A program made the position numbers and the translations under genes. A DNA stretch of 64,000 nucleotides from Mesorhizobium ventifaucium (GTDB taxonomy: Bacteria; Pseudomonadota; Alphaproteobacteria; Rhizobiales; Rhizobiaceae), in the NCBI RefSeq assembly GCF_935822925.1, contig NZ_CAKXZS010000023.1, forward strand, positions 310,001 to 374,000. The letters run 5' to 3'. How positions within the stretch are numbered: the first letter of the stretch is position 1; each line of letters starts with the position of its first letter. Below the pieces are notes generated by a model, which was not told the origin of the DNA, did not search any database, and saw nothing but the letters and a program-made list of their open reading frames with translations. Shown in pieces: positions 8,085 through 16,797 of this stretch.

Positions 8085-9395
8085 ATGCACGAGCCGAAAG
8101 TCGCCGACAAGAGCACCCCCTACTGGTGGGAAGCGGCACCCGTCATGCCGCTGCCGCCGCAGCCCCTGGCCAGGAAGCTCGACGTGGCGATCGTCGGCGC
8201 GGGTTATGCCGGGCTTTCGGCCGGGCTTGTGCTGGCGCGCGAGGGGCGTTCGGTTGCAGCTTTTGATGCGATGAATCCGGGCGAGGGGGCCTCGTCGCGC
8301 AATGGCGGAATTACCAGCGGGAGCATCCGGCTGGACTACGCCACGATCACCCGGCGCTTCGGCGAACAAAAAGCCATGGCGATCGAGGCCGAGGGCAAGG
8401 TCGCGCGCGAATTCCTTTACGACTTCATCAAGTCGGAAAAGCTCGACTGCGACTTTCAACTGGTTGGCCTGTTCAAGGGCGCCATCGGATATGAACAGTA
8501 CGAGAAGATGGCCCGCGGCGCCGAGGCGTTGGCGAGGAAACTGGGCATCGAATCCTACGCTGTTCCATATGCAACGCAGCGCAACTACGTCGGCACCGAT
8601 TTCTATCGCGGCGGCATGGTCCGGATGGACATCGGCGGGCTGCACCCGGCCAAGTTCCACGCCGAGCTCCTGCGGGTGGCGCTCGCTTCGGGCCTGACGG
8701 TCCATTCGAGCACGCCCGTAACCTCGATAGAAAGGGATAGCTCCGGGTTCCGCATCGCCACTTCGGCCGGAACGGTGCAGGCACGGCAGGTGCTGGTCTG
8801 CACAAATGGCTACACGGATGGCGCCAGTCCGTTCCTGCGCCGCCGCCTGGTGCCGGTTCGCAGCCGGATCATTGCCACCGAGGAACTCGCGCCTGAGGTG
8901 ATGGCGCGCCTGATGCCGAAGCGGATGATGATGGGGGAGGGCCGTGAGCTGGGCTTCTACTACCGTCCCACGCCGGACGGCAGACGCATCCTGCTCGGCG
9001 GGCGCGACAGCTCGCGTGCAGGCGATCCGGCAGCCCCGACGCTCCGTCTGCGCAACGGGCTGGGCGAAATTTTCCCGGAACTGGAGAAGGTTCGCCTTTC
9101 GCACAGCTGGTTCGGCAATGTGGCGATGCACCGCGACATGCTGCCCCGCATCTTCGAACAGGACGGCGTGGTCTATGCCACCGGCTTCTGCGGTTCGGGC
9201 GTGGTCTGGGCGCCATGGGTCGGCACGCGTGCGGCCCACAAGCTGATGGGGCATGGCGAGCAGGCGCGCACCGCGTTCGACTTCCGGCCGCCTGCGGCCA
9301 TCCCGCTCTATCGGGGCAATCCGTGGTTCCTGCCTGCCGTTATCAAGGGCTACGCCCTGCAGGACCGTATCGCCTGGTGGCGCGCCAGCCGCTGA
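8085..9395 (+). CDS. FAD-dependent oxidoreductase (glycine oxidase/PuuB-like)
   Basis: A 436-aa DAO-family flavoenzyme. The FAD motif AIVGAGYAGLSAG spans about residues 35-47, the SSRNGGITSGS block follows at about 70, and the closing block YATGFCGSGVVWAPWVG is near residue 365. A leader of about 30 residues precedes the Rossmann fold, as is usual in gamma-glutamylputrescine-oxidase-like proteins. Expected reaction: oxidative deamination of an amine or N-substituted amino acid with flavin. ATG 8085 has GAGAAG upstream; a GTG three codons earlier (8076) is the alternative. It lies 52 bases after the permease, so the transported ligand is probably its substrate or precursor (inference). Confidence 0.82.
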   Translation: MHEPKVADKSTPYWWEAAPVMPLPPQPLARKLDVAIVGAGYAGLSAGLVLAREGRSVAAFDAMNPGEGASSRNGGITSGSIRLDYATITRRFGEQKAMAIEAEGKVAREFLYDFIKSEKLDCDFQLVGLFKGAIGYEQYEKMARGAEALARKLGIESYAVPYATQRNYVGTDFYRGGMVRMDIGGLHPAKFHAELLRVALASGLTVHSSTPVTSIERDSSGFRIATSAGTVQARQVLVCTNGYTDGASPFLRRRLVPVRSRIIATEELAPEVMARLMPKRMMMGEGRELGFYYRPTPDGRRILLGGRDSSRAGDPAAPTLRLRNGLGEIFPELEKVRLSHSWFGNVAMHRDMLPRIFEQDGVVYATGFCGSGVVWAPWVGTRAAHKLMGHGEQARTAFDFRPPAAIPLYRGNPWFLPAVIKGYALQDRIAWWRASR

Positions 9396-9449
9396 CAGGC
9401 GGATATACTTTCTGAGGGGGCGTTCCTCAACGAGACCGGGCAAGCAGGA

Positions 9450-10756
9450 ATGAAGACTCAAATAGTCGTCGTTGGCGGTGGGGCTGGAGGTCTTGAACTC
9501 GTGCGGCGGCTCGGAGCACGGCTCGGCCGCAACGAGTTCGATATCATTCTTGTCGAGCGGAACCACACCCATGTCTGGAAGCCGCTCCTCCATGAGGTTG
9601 CGGCCGGATCACTCGACGCAAATCTTGACGAAGTGGGCTACCGCGGCCACGGCCACCGTTGGGGCTACCGCTTCTTCTACGGGTCGCTGGAGGCCATCGA
9701 TCGCACCGCGCGGCAGGTCACAGTGGCGCCGATTTTCGACGATGACGGGTCGGAACTGGTTGGTCGACATCGGCTCCGATACGATTACCTGGTTATCGCA
9801 ATCGGCTCGGTTTCAAACGACTTCGGTACTCCCGGAGTGAAGGATCATTGCCTTTTCCTCGAAGACCGTCATCAAGCGGATCGCTTTCGATTGAAGTTGT
9901 TGAATCATTGTCTTCGAGTTTCCAGGACAATGTCAGCCAATCCAACCGACGACGCCTTTGTTGATATAGCTATCGTAGGTGGCGGCGCGACAGGCGTCGA
10001 ACTCGCTGCTGAACTCTACAATGCTGCATCATCTCTCAGACATTATGGCCTGGAAGTCTTCGACGAAACTCGGCTGAGGGTCACTTTGATAGAGGCCGGG
10101 CCACGGATTCTTCCGGCTCTCCCAGATGCTTTAGCAAAGGCCGCGCATCAGGAACTTGAGGCCTCGGCGTCCGGGTGCTCGCAAAGACAGCTGTATCCGA
10201 AGCAACGGAACAGGGACTGAGGTGTGCTACCGGGGAGCAGATACACGCCAATATTTGCGTCTGGGCTGCAGGAGTGCAGGGGGCAAATGTTCTGGGAGAG
10301 CTCGACGGGCTTGAGGTGGCGCGTAGCAGGCAACTTGTCGTCCTTCCGACCCTCCAAACGAGCCGGGACGAGCGCATCTTCGCTATTGGCGATTGCTGCT
10401 TTTTCAAGCCGGAAGGGGCGGGCGGCCCGGTGCCGCCACGAGCTCAGGCTGCCCACCAGATGGCATCGACGGCTTATCGCAACATTCTTCACTTGATTGC
10501 GGGGGAAACGCCGGAAGCATTTGTCTATCGGGACAAGGGCTCGCTGGTGTCGTTGAGCCGGTTTTCCACCGTCGGCAGCTTGATGGGAAACCTCGTCGGA
10601 GGGCGGATGGCGATCGAGGGGCGGCTCGCCAGGATGATCTACGTTTCTTTGTACCGCATGCACTTGGTGGCCATACATGGCTGGATCAAGGGCCTGGCTC
10701 TTATCCTGGTCGGCCATGTCAACCGGGTTGTCCGTCCGCGTCTCAAATTGCATTGA
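9450..10756 (+). pseudogene. Type II NADH dehydrogenase (NDH-2), frameshifted
   Basis: Two overlapping frames encode one NDH-2 protein, a single-subunit membrane-associated NADH:quinone oxidoreductase. Frame 1 (9450-10220) holds the FAD motif VVGGGAGGLE (residues 8-17) and the NADH motif IVGGGATGVELAAEL. Frame 2 continues at about 10163 with LGVRVLAKTAVSEATEQG, the FAIGDC block and a hydrophobic C-terminus. At 10160-10168 the sequence fits loss of one base: GCC CTC GGC (Ala-Leu-Gly) became GCCTCGGC. All else is intact, so it is either very recently broken or a base-calling error. It interrupts the catabolic run and could have re-oxidised NADH made by the aldehyde dehydrogenase (inference). 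Confidence 0.82.
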
Positions 10757-11009
10757 TGTTGGTCAGGTGTGCGGCAGGCTGCGACCGAGGGATGCCGCTG
10801 AGGTCTGCATTGCACCTCGCCTGAGCCATGCCCGAGTGGTCTTGCCGCGTTCCTCGCCCGGTTTGCGCCATATGGCATGCCGACGGACGGCTCAAAACAA
10901 ATGATCCCGCTGAATTGAAAGGGCAAAACAGCAGCGAAAACTGTCCGGCGGACGCCACTCTAAGGTCCGACTTCAATCTGACTTTGGGTCAAGCGACAGC
11001 GTTGCACTT

Positions 11010-11876
11010 ATGGCCGTTGATCATGACAGAGATATCGTCAGCGCCCCGACCGAGCTGATGAAATTCGAGACCCGCCATGTGCCGGGCGCGTTGAAGCTGT
11101 CGCAGGAGATGGGCTGGCCTTATCGCCAGGAGGACTGGGAATTTGCCGTGACGGTCGGCAATGGCCTGGTCCTCGAGCGGGCGGGACAGGTGATCGGCAC
11201 TGCCATGTCCTGGAATTACGGACAGGCCTATGCCACTGCCGGGATGATCATAGTCACTGGCTCGGCGCAAGGCGGTGGCAACGGCTCCCGGCTTTTTGAC
11301 GGGTTGCTTCAGGCCACGGACGGGCGCAACGTGCTGCTCAATTCGACGGAAGAGGGGCTCGCGCTCTACAGGCGACGCGGCTTCAATGCCTGGGGCACGG
11401 TGATTCAGCACCAGGGCCCGCTGACCGTCGCCGTGACGCAGAGTACCCGCGACGACATCCGTCAAGCGACGGTCTCCGACCTCGCGGCGATCCAGGCCTT
11501 CGACGAACGGGCCACTGGCATGCCCCGGCCGTCGATGGTGGCTGGCCTCGCGGAAGCGGGCAGTGTTTTGGTCATCGAATGCGCGGGGCGTATTGCAGGC
11601 TACGCCATCGCCAGGCGGTTCGGCCGCGGCTATGTCGTCGGTCCCTGCGCGGCCGAGAGCGCTCAAGACGCGCGACTGCTGATCCTGGCCCAGCTTGCGA
11701 CGCTTCACGGCCAATTCGTGCGCATCGACGTCTATGCCGAACACGGATTGGGCGACTGGCTGGATAGCCTGGGCCTCGCGCGTGTCGGTGCTGTGATCGC
11801 GATGGTCAAGGGGCGACGGCCTGTCTCCGACGGGACGGCCCGCATGTATGCCTTGGCAAATCAGTCGTTCGGTTAA
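11010..11876 (+). CDS. Two-domain GNAT acetyltransferase (YitH-like)
   Basis: A 288-aa protein with an N-terminal GNAT fold (GTAMSWNYGQAYATAGMIIV, the acetyl-CoA loop region GSAQGGGNGSRLFDGLL, then ALYRRRGFNAWG) and a C-terminal second domain from about residue 150 (GRIAGYAIARRFGRGYVVGP). Such two-domain GNATs transfer an acetyl group to a small molecule; the acceptor is unknown. The ATG at 11010 has no clear ribosome site; an alternative ATG at 11058 (MKFETRHVPG) starts closer to the fold. It sits 19 bases ahead of the PLP enzyme in the same run, suggesting acetylation of a pathway amine (inference). Confidence 0.75.
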   Translation: MAVDHDRDIVSAPTELMKFETRHVPGALKLSQEMGWPYRQEDWEFAVTVGNGLVLERAGQVIGTAMSWNYGQAYATAGMIIVTGSAQGGGNGSRLFDGLLQATDGRNVLLNSTEEGLALYRRRGFNAWGTVIQHQGPLTVAVTQSTRDDIRQATVSDLAAIQAFDERATGMPRPSMVAGLAEAGSVLVIECAGRIAGYAIARRFGRGYVVGPCAAESAQDARLLILAQLATLHGQFVRIDVYAEHGLGDWLDSLGLARVGAVIAMVKGRRPVSDGTARMYALANQSFG

Positions 11877-11895
11877 GGAATGAGGTAGGGGAGCG

Positions 11896-13065
11896 ATGGA
11901 TACGAGTGTAAAGATGCGTGAGGCGGCCCAAACGATCGATGCCCTCATCACCCCGTCGCTGCTTCTGGACCGGGGGCGGCTCGAGCGCAACATCCAGCGT
12001 CTGGCCGAGCATGCCAGAAAGCTTGGCGTGGTGCTGCGCCCGCATATGAAGACGGCCAAAAGCATCGACGTCGCCCGATATGTGTTTCCCCGCGAACCCG
12101 GTCCGATCACGGTCTCGACTATCGCCGAGGCGGAGTATTTCGCCGGCCACGGCTTTCGAGACATCACCTATGCAGTCGGCATGTCGCCGGCTTCGGCCGT
12201 CCGCGCCATGGAGCTTTGTCGCAGCACGGGCGCCGATGTGAAGCTGTTGCTCGATTCCGTGGAGCAGGCCGACGCCCTGGCCGGTGTACGCGAAGCCACC
12301 GGCGTGACGCCGTCCGTCTTCATCGAACTGGACTGCGACGACCATCGCGGTGGATTGAAGCCGGACGATCCCAAGCTGCTCGAGGTGGCCAACAGGGTCG
12401 TCGCAGCCGGCGCCAACCTGGTCGGCGTCCTCGCCCATGCCGGCGAGTCCTATGGCTTGAGCACGGCCGATGCGCTGGTCAAGGCAGCCGAGGACGAGCG
12501 TTCGGCCACCGTGCGCGCCGCCGAAGCTTTGCGCGCTCACGGCCATGCTTGCCCGATCGTCAGTCTAGGCTCTACGCCGACGGCGCACTTCGCCGAGAAC
12601 CTCGAAGGCGTCACGGAGCTGCGCGCCGGGGTCTACATGTTCTTTGACCTCGTCCAGCACGGGGTGGGGGTCTGTGCCATCGGCGATATCGCGATTTCCG
12701 TGTTGGCCACGGTGATCGGGTCCAAGCCGGAAAAGGGATGGGTGCTGGTCGACGCGGGGTGGATGGCGCTTTCGCGCGACCGCGGAACCGCAAACCAGCA
12801 GATCGACCAGGGTTACGGCGTGGTCTGCGACGAAAAGGGGCTGGTGCTTGAAGATGTGATCGTGGCGCAGGCCAGCCAGGAACACGGTATCCTCGCCATT
12901 CGTGCCGGTTCTGGAAAGTCCATGCCCGATTTGCCGCTCGGGGCTCGGGTCCGGATTCTGCCCAACCATGCCTGCGCGATGGCCGCCCAGCATCACTTCT
13001 ACAGCGTCGTCAACGGGGACAGTCCCCGGATCGAAGCACATTGGGAGCGGATGCGCGGATGGTAG
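11896..13065 (+). CDS. PLP-dependent D-serine dehydratase / D-threonine aldolase-like enzyme
   Basis: A 389-aa fold-type III PLP enzyme (alanine-racemase-like N-terminal barrel). The PLP lysine lies in LRPHMKTAKS (Lys52). The C-terminal domain has LPNHACAMAAQHHF: the His-x-Cys pair matches the zinc ligands of eukaryotic-type D-serine dehydratases (DSD1) rather than the His-x-Asp of D-threonine aldolases. It therefore more likely dehydrates or cleaves a D-3-hydroxy amino acid (inference from motif). The start ATG 11896 follows GGGGAG at 6 bases. It is in the middle of the run with amine oxidases on both sides. Confidence 0.8.
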   Translation: MDTSVKMREAAQTIDALITPSLLLDRGRLERNIQRLAEHARKLGVVLRPHMKTAKSIDVARYVFPREPGPITVSTIAEAEYFAGHGFRDITYAVGMSPASAVRAMELCRSTGADVKLLLDSVEQADALAGVREATGVTPSVFIELDCDDHRGGLKPDDPKLLEVANRVVAAGANLVGVLAHAGESYGLSTADALVKAAEDERSATVRAAEALRAHGHACPIVSLGSTPTAHFAENLEGVTELRAGVYMFFDLVQHGVGVCAIGDIAISVLATVIGSKPEKGWVLVDAGWMALSRDRGTANQQIDQGYGVVCDEKGLVLEDVIVAQASQEHGILAIRAGSGKSMPDLPLGARVRILPNHACAMAAQHHFYSVVNGDSPRIEAHWERMRGW

Positions 13066-13126
13066 GGGCTCCAATCGCAACGCTTTGCATGGCGCCCATG
13101 CAAACTGACGCACTGGTGGTGCAATC

Positions 13127-14401
13127 ATGAAGTTTACATCTTATTGGCTGGATACCTCTCAGCCGTTCAATGAGGGCGCGTCCAAACCGCTCGAAGGCCA
13201 CTACGATGTGGCGGTTGTGGGCGGCGGCCTGACCGGATCCTCCGCGGCGCTGGCCCTCGCCAAAAAGGGCGCCCGGGTTGCACTGTTGGAGGCCGAAACG
13301 ATCGGCAACGCCGCTTCCGGTCGCAATGGCGGGATGTGCAACAACGGTTTTGCCCAGAACTATGCGATCATGGCCGGCAAGCACGGCAAGCCGGCCGCAA
13401 ACGCGCTCTACAAGGCTTTCGACGCCGGCGTCGATATGGTCGAGCGGCTGGTGCAGGAAGAAAGGATCGACTGCAGCTTCTCCCGCGTCGGCAAGCTGAA
13501 GCTTGCCGCCAAGCCTGAGCACTACGACATGCTGGCGCGCAGCCAGGAACTGCTCGCCGCCAATGTCGATCCCGGAACGAGGATGATCGCGCGCGCCGAC
13601 CTGCGAAGCGAAGTCGGCACCAGCCGCTACTATGGCGGGCTGCTGTTTCCCAAGAGCGCCAGCATGCATGTCGGCCGTTTCGTCCGGGGTCTGGCGACCG
13701 CGGCGGCGCGGCGGGGCGCAGAGGTCTATGAAAACGCCCCCGTCATGGCTCTGCGCAAGGTCGCCGACGGGCATGAGGTAGAGACCCCGCGCGGCAAGAT
13801 CGTCGCGCGTCAGGTCCTGCTGGCGAGCGGCATTTCCCAGGTCGGTCCGCTCGGATGGATCCGCCGCCGCATCGTGCCGGTCGGCGCCTTCCTGGTCGTG
13901 ACGGAACCGCTGTCGCCTTCGCAACTCGAGCGCCTCATGCCGACCCGACGCAATGTCGTCGACACGCGCAATCTCGTCGTCTACTGGCGGCTGACGCCGG
14001 ACAATCGCATGCTGTTCGGCGGGCGAGCCCGGTTTGCAGTATCCAACCCGCAGTCCGACGAGAAGAGCGGCCGGATCCTGAAAGCGGCGATGGTCGAGGT
14101 CTATCCGGAACTGGCCGACATCCGCATCGATTACTGCTGGGGCGGCATGGTCGACATGACCCGCGACCGGCTGCCGCGCGCCGGGGAGCGCAACGGAATC
14201 TACTACTCGATGGGTTATAGCGGGCATGGCACCCATATGTCGACGCTGATGGGCAGCATCATGGCCGATGTCATGGACGGGCGTCCGGACCTGAACCCCT
14301 GGAAGGATTTCGACTGGCCGGCGATCCCTGGATATTTCGGGCGTCCCTGGTTCCTGCCGATCCTCGGTGCCTATTACCGCATGAAGGACCTTGTCACATG
14401 A
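13127..14401 (+). CDS. FAD-dependent oxidoreductase (gamma-glutamylputrescine-oxidase-like)
   Basis: A 424-aa DAO-family flavoenzyme. The FAD motif VAVVGGGLTGSSAALAL lies at about residues 27-43, the SGRNGGMCNNGFAQN block at about 64-78, and the closing block YSMGYSGHGTHMSTLMG near 360. Best comparison is PuuB-type and related amine oxidases that yield an aldehyde plus amine and H2O2 or reduced flavin. The final codons overlap the next gene as ATGA (14398-14401), and that gene is an aldehyde dehydrogenase, a pairing that fits oxidation of an amine to an aldehyde and then an acid. Confidence 0.85.
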   Translation: MKFTSYWLDTSQPFNEGASKPLEGHYDVAVVGGGLTGSSAALALAKKGARVALLEAETIGNAASGRNGGMCNNGFAQNYAIMAGKHGKPAANALYKAFDAGVDMVERLVQEERIDCSFSRVGKLKLAAKPEHYDMLARSQELLAANVDPGTRMIARADLRSEVGTSRYYGGLLFPKSASMHVGRFVRGLATAAARRGAEVYENAPVMALRKVADGHEVETPRGKIVARQVLLASGISQVGPLGWIRRRIVPVGAFLVVTEPLSPSQLERLMPTRRNVVDTRNLVVYWRLTPDNRMLFGGRARFAVSNPQSDEKSGRILKAAMVEVYPELADIRIDYCWGGMVDMTRDRLPRAGERNGIYYSMGYSGHGTHMSTLMGSIMADVMDGRPDLNPWKDFDWPAIPGYFGRPWFLPILGAYYRMKDLVT

Positions 14402-15852
14402 TTTCGCCCCTCGAACACCTGTCCCGCAACGGCCGCCTGGACAAGTTCTTCATCGACGGTCAATGGGTCGAGCCGAAGGGCACCGCCGAGGGCGTCGTGG
14501 TGAACCCCGCCACCGAAGAGGTCGTGACCCGGTTTCCGCTCGGAAACAGCGCGGACGTGGACGCAGCCGTTTCAGCGGCCCGCCGGGCGTTCGCCAGCTG
14601 GAGCCGTACCAGGCCGGAATACCGCGCGGGTCTGCTTCATCGCCTGCAGGCGCTGCTCGAAGCGCGCAATGAGCTGCTTGCGCGATGCTTGAGCCTCGAA
14701 ATGGGCGCGGCGATCGGATATGCGCGCACCGCGCAGGTGCCGCTCGCGATCGCCCATGTGCAAGTCGCTCGCGATGTTCTGAAAACCTTCCCCTTCGTCG
14801 AGCAGCGTGGCCACACCGCCGTCACCCACGAACCGATCGGTGTCTGCGCGCTGATCACGCCGTGGAACTGGCCACTCTACCAGATCACCGCCAAGGTTGC
14901 ACCGGCGCTCGCCGCGGGCTGCGCGGTCGTGCTGAAGCCAAGCGAGCTCTCTCCTTTGGACGCGCTGCTGTTTGCCGAGGCGATCGAGGAAGCCGGCTTC
15001 CCTGCCGGTGTCTTCAACCTCGTCAATGGTGACGGCCCAGGCGTGGGTATGGGTCTCGCCTCCCATACGGATGTCGACATGATCTCCATTACCGGCTCGA
15101 CCCGTGCCGGCATTGCGGTGGCCCAGGCCGCCGCGCCGACGGTCAAGCGCGTCGGACAGGAGCTCGGCGGCAAGTCGCCGAACGTGATTTTGCCTGACGC
15201 CGACCTCGATCGTGCCGTTTCGCTGGGCGTCGCCGCCGCCTTCCGCAATCTCGGCCAGTCATGCAGCGCGCCTACGCGTATGATCGTGCCGCGCGACCGG
15301 CTGTCCGAGATCGAGGCGATCGCCAGGAGGGCTGCAGCCCAGATCATCGTCGGCGATCCTCTTTCAGAAACCACCACTCACGGTGCAATCGCCAACCGTT
15401 CCCAGTTCGACCGTATCCAAACCATGATCGGCGTCGGCATTTCGGAGGGCGCCAGGCTCCTCACCGGCGGGCCGGGTCGCGCGGACGATCTGAGCGTCGG
15501 GTTCTATGTGAAGCCGACCATCTTTTCCGACGTGCGCACAGGCATGCGCATTGCCCAGGAAGAGGTTTTTGGGCCAGTTCTGTGCATCATCCCTTACGAC
15601 ACAGTCGAGGAGGCCGTCACTATCGCCAACGATACGGTCTACGGCCTGGGGGCCCATGTGCAGGGCACGGATATGGGCGCCGTCAGGGACGTCGCCTCGC
15701 GGATTCGCGCCGGTCAGGTTCATCTCAACTACCCGGCCTGGGATCCGCACGCCCCGTTTGGCGGTTTCAAACAGTCCGGAAACGGACGCGAATATGGCAT
15801 CGAAGGCATGTTGGAGTATCTCGAGGTCAAATCCATCCTCGGCTATTTCTAG
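14398..15852 (+). CDS. NAD(P)-dependent aldehyde dehydrogenase
   Basis: A 484-aa member of the ALDH superfamily, normal length. Key blocks are ITPWNWPLYQITAKVAPALA (active-site asparagine region), GSTRAG for the cofactor turn, the general base in ELGGKSPNV (about 256) and the catalytic cysteine in NLGQSCSAPTRM (about 289), plus EEVFGPVL and the C-terminal PFGGFKQSGNGRE. It oxidises an aldehyde to a carboxylate. Its start overlaps the preceding flavoenzyme stop by four bases, so the two are probably made together. Last gene of the plus-strand run. Confidence 0.92.
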   Translation: MISPLEHLSRNGRLDKFFIDGQWVEPKGTAEGVVVNPATEEVVTRFPLGNSADVDAAVSAARRAFASWSRTRPEYRAGLLHRLQALLEARNELLARCLSLEMGAAIGYARTAQVPLAIAHVQVARDVLKTFPFVEQRGHTAVTHEPIGVCALITPWNWPLYQITAKVAPALAAGCAVVLKPSELSPLDALLFAEAIEEAGFPAGVFNLVNGDGPGVGMGLASHTDVDMISITGSTRAGIAVAQAAAPTVKRVGQELGGKSPNVILPDADLDRAVSLGVAAAFRNLGQSCSAPTRMIVPRDRLSEIEAIARRAAAQIIVGDPLSETTTHGAIANRSQFDRIQTMIGVGISEGARLLTGGPGRADDLSVGFYVKPTIFSDVRTGMRIAQEEVFGPVLCIIPYDTVEEAVTIANDTVYGLGAHVQGTDMGAVRDVASRIRAGQVHLNYPAWDPHAPFGGFKQSGNGREYGIEGMLEYLEVKSILGYF

Positions 15853-16030
15853 GCGACATCTTCGCTACGCGCAGAGGGCGCAGGTGGCGCCGTCCATGCC
15901 TGTAGGCCGGGGATCGTTAACCAGTTAAAGTGAAGATTGCACGGCTTGCTGCGCCCGTCGCCGGGTTCTCAGGCGGCAACCAGCTGGGATGTCGGCTCAA
16001 GAAGCGAGATCTGTCACCAGTGGCGGGCGC

Positions 16031-16797
16031 TCACCGCTCTAAACGCCGTTTCACGTTTTCAACCCCAAGGACAGGGCTTGTCAGGACTGGAAGCTTTTGG
16101 ACCGTGCCCCGCACCGCACGAGCCATCGAGGCCTGCGCAAAAACGACGACATCGACCTTCTGCGACAGCCCTTCGAGAGCCAGGCGGATTTGCACGTCAT
16201 GGGCTTCGACGTCGCCGCCGGCGCGGAACTGAAACGCTCCCTCAACCAGCACATCATCGACCGCTACATCCTTGCCCGCCTCGCGCGCCTTGCGCTTCAG
16301 CAGATCCACGGTCGGCACCAGCGTTGTCGACAAGGTCGCCCGGACACCTATGCGGTTTCCATGCTCGACAGCGGCTTTGGCCATGCCTTCATCGATACGG
16401 ACAGCGGCACAGGGCAAAGCGGCGCAATGGCATCGACTGCCGGTCCGAGAGTCGAGCATGTGACGACAATCGCATCTGCCCCGGCGTCGACTGCCGACCA
16501 TACGTAGGTAGCAAGCCTTCCTTTCGTCAGATCGGATAGCGACCCGCGCAGGCCGGGGTGACCGAGGCCAGTGAAGGCCTCCCGAACCTGCGTGATTCCG
16601 AGTTCTTTGAGAGTAGAGACGGTTCTTGCGGCATCTTCGTATTGCCACCCCTGCTGCATATGCGTGTTCATGCCAAACGAGGCGAGGAGCGCATTTACGG
16701 GCGCCGGCTCTTTGCAAAGGTGTTGCTCCCGCGCCGCGCTGGCAGAGTTGGCAAACAAAAGCGAGAGGAAAGCAAGAGCAATACGCGCCGTTGTCAT
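16031..16797 (-). pseudogene. Broken chimera: exported GH-like N-terminus joined to an Asp/Glu (hydantoin) racemase-family C-terminus
   Basis: The first part (from ATG 16797) has a signal peptide ending near NSASA and a segment GMNTHMQQGWQYEDAARTVS then LKELGITQVREAF that resembles the start of secreted glycoside-hydrolase-like proteins. At about 16550-16580 the likeness changes to the Asp/Glu/hydantoin racemase superfamily: VWSAVDAGADAIVVTCSTLG, the second half with RIDEGMAKAAVEHGNRIGV, and VDVVVFAQASMARAV. Near 16405 the frame shifts (CCG GCT appears to have lost a base). The N-terminus of the racemase and most of the hydrolase are missing. The start overlaps the acyltransferase stop (ATGA), so the secreted protein was probably its original operon partner. 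Confidence 0.7.
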
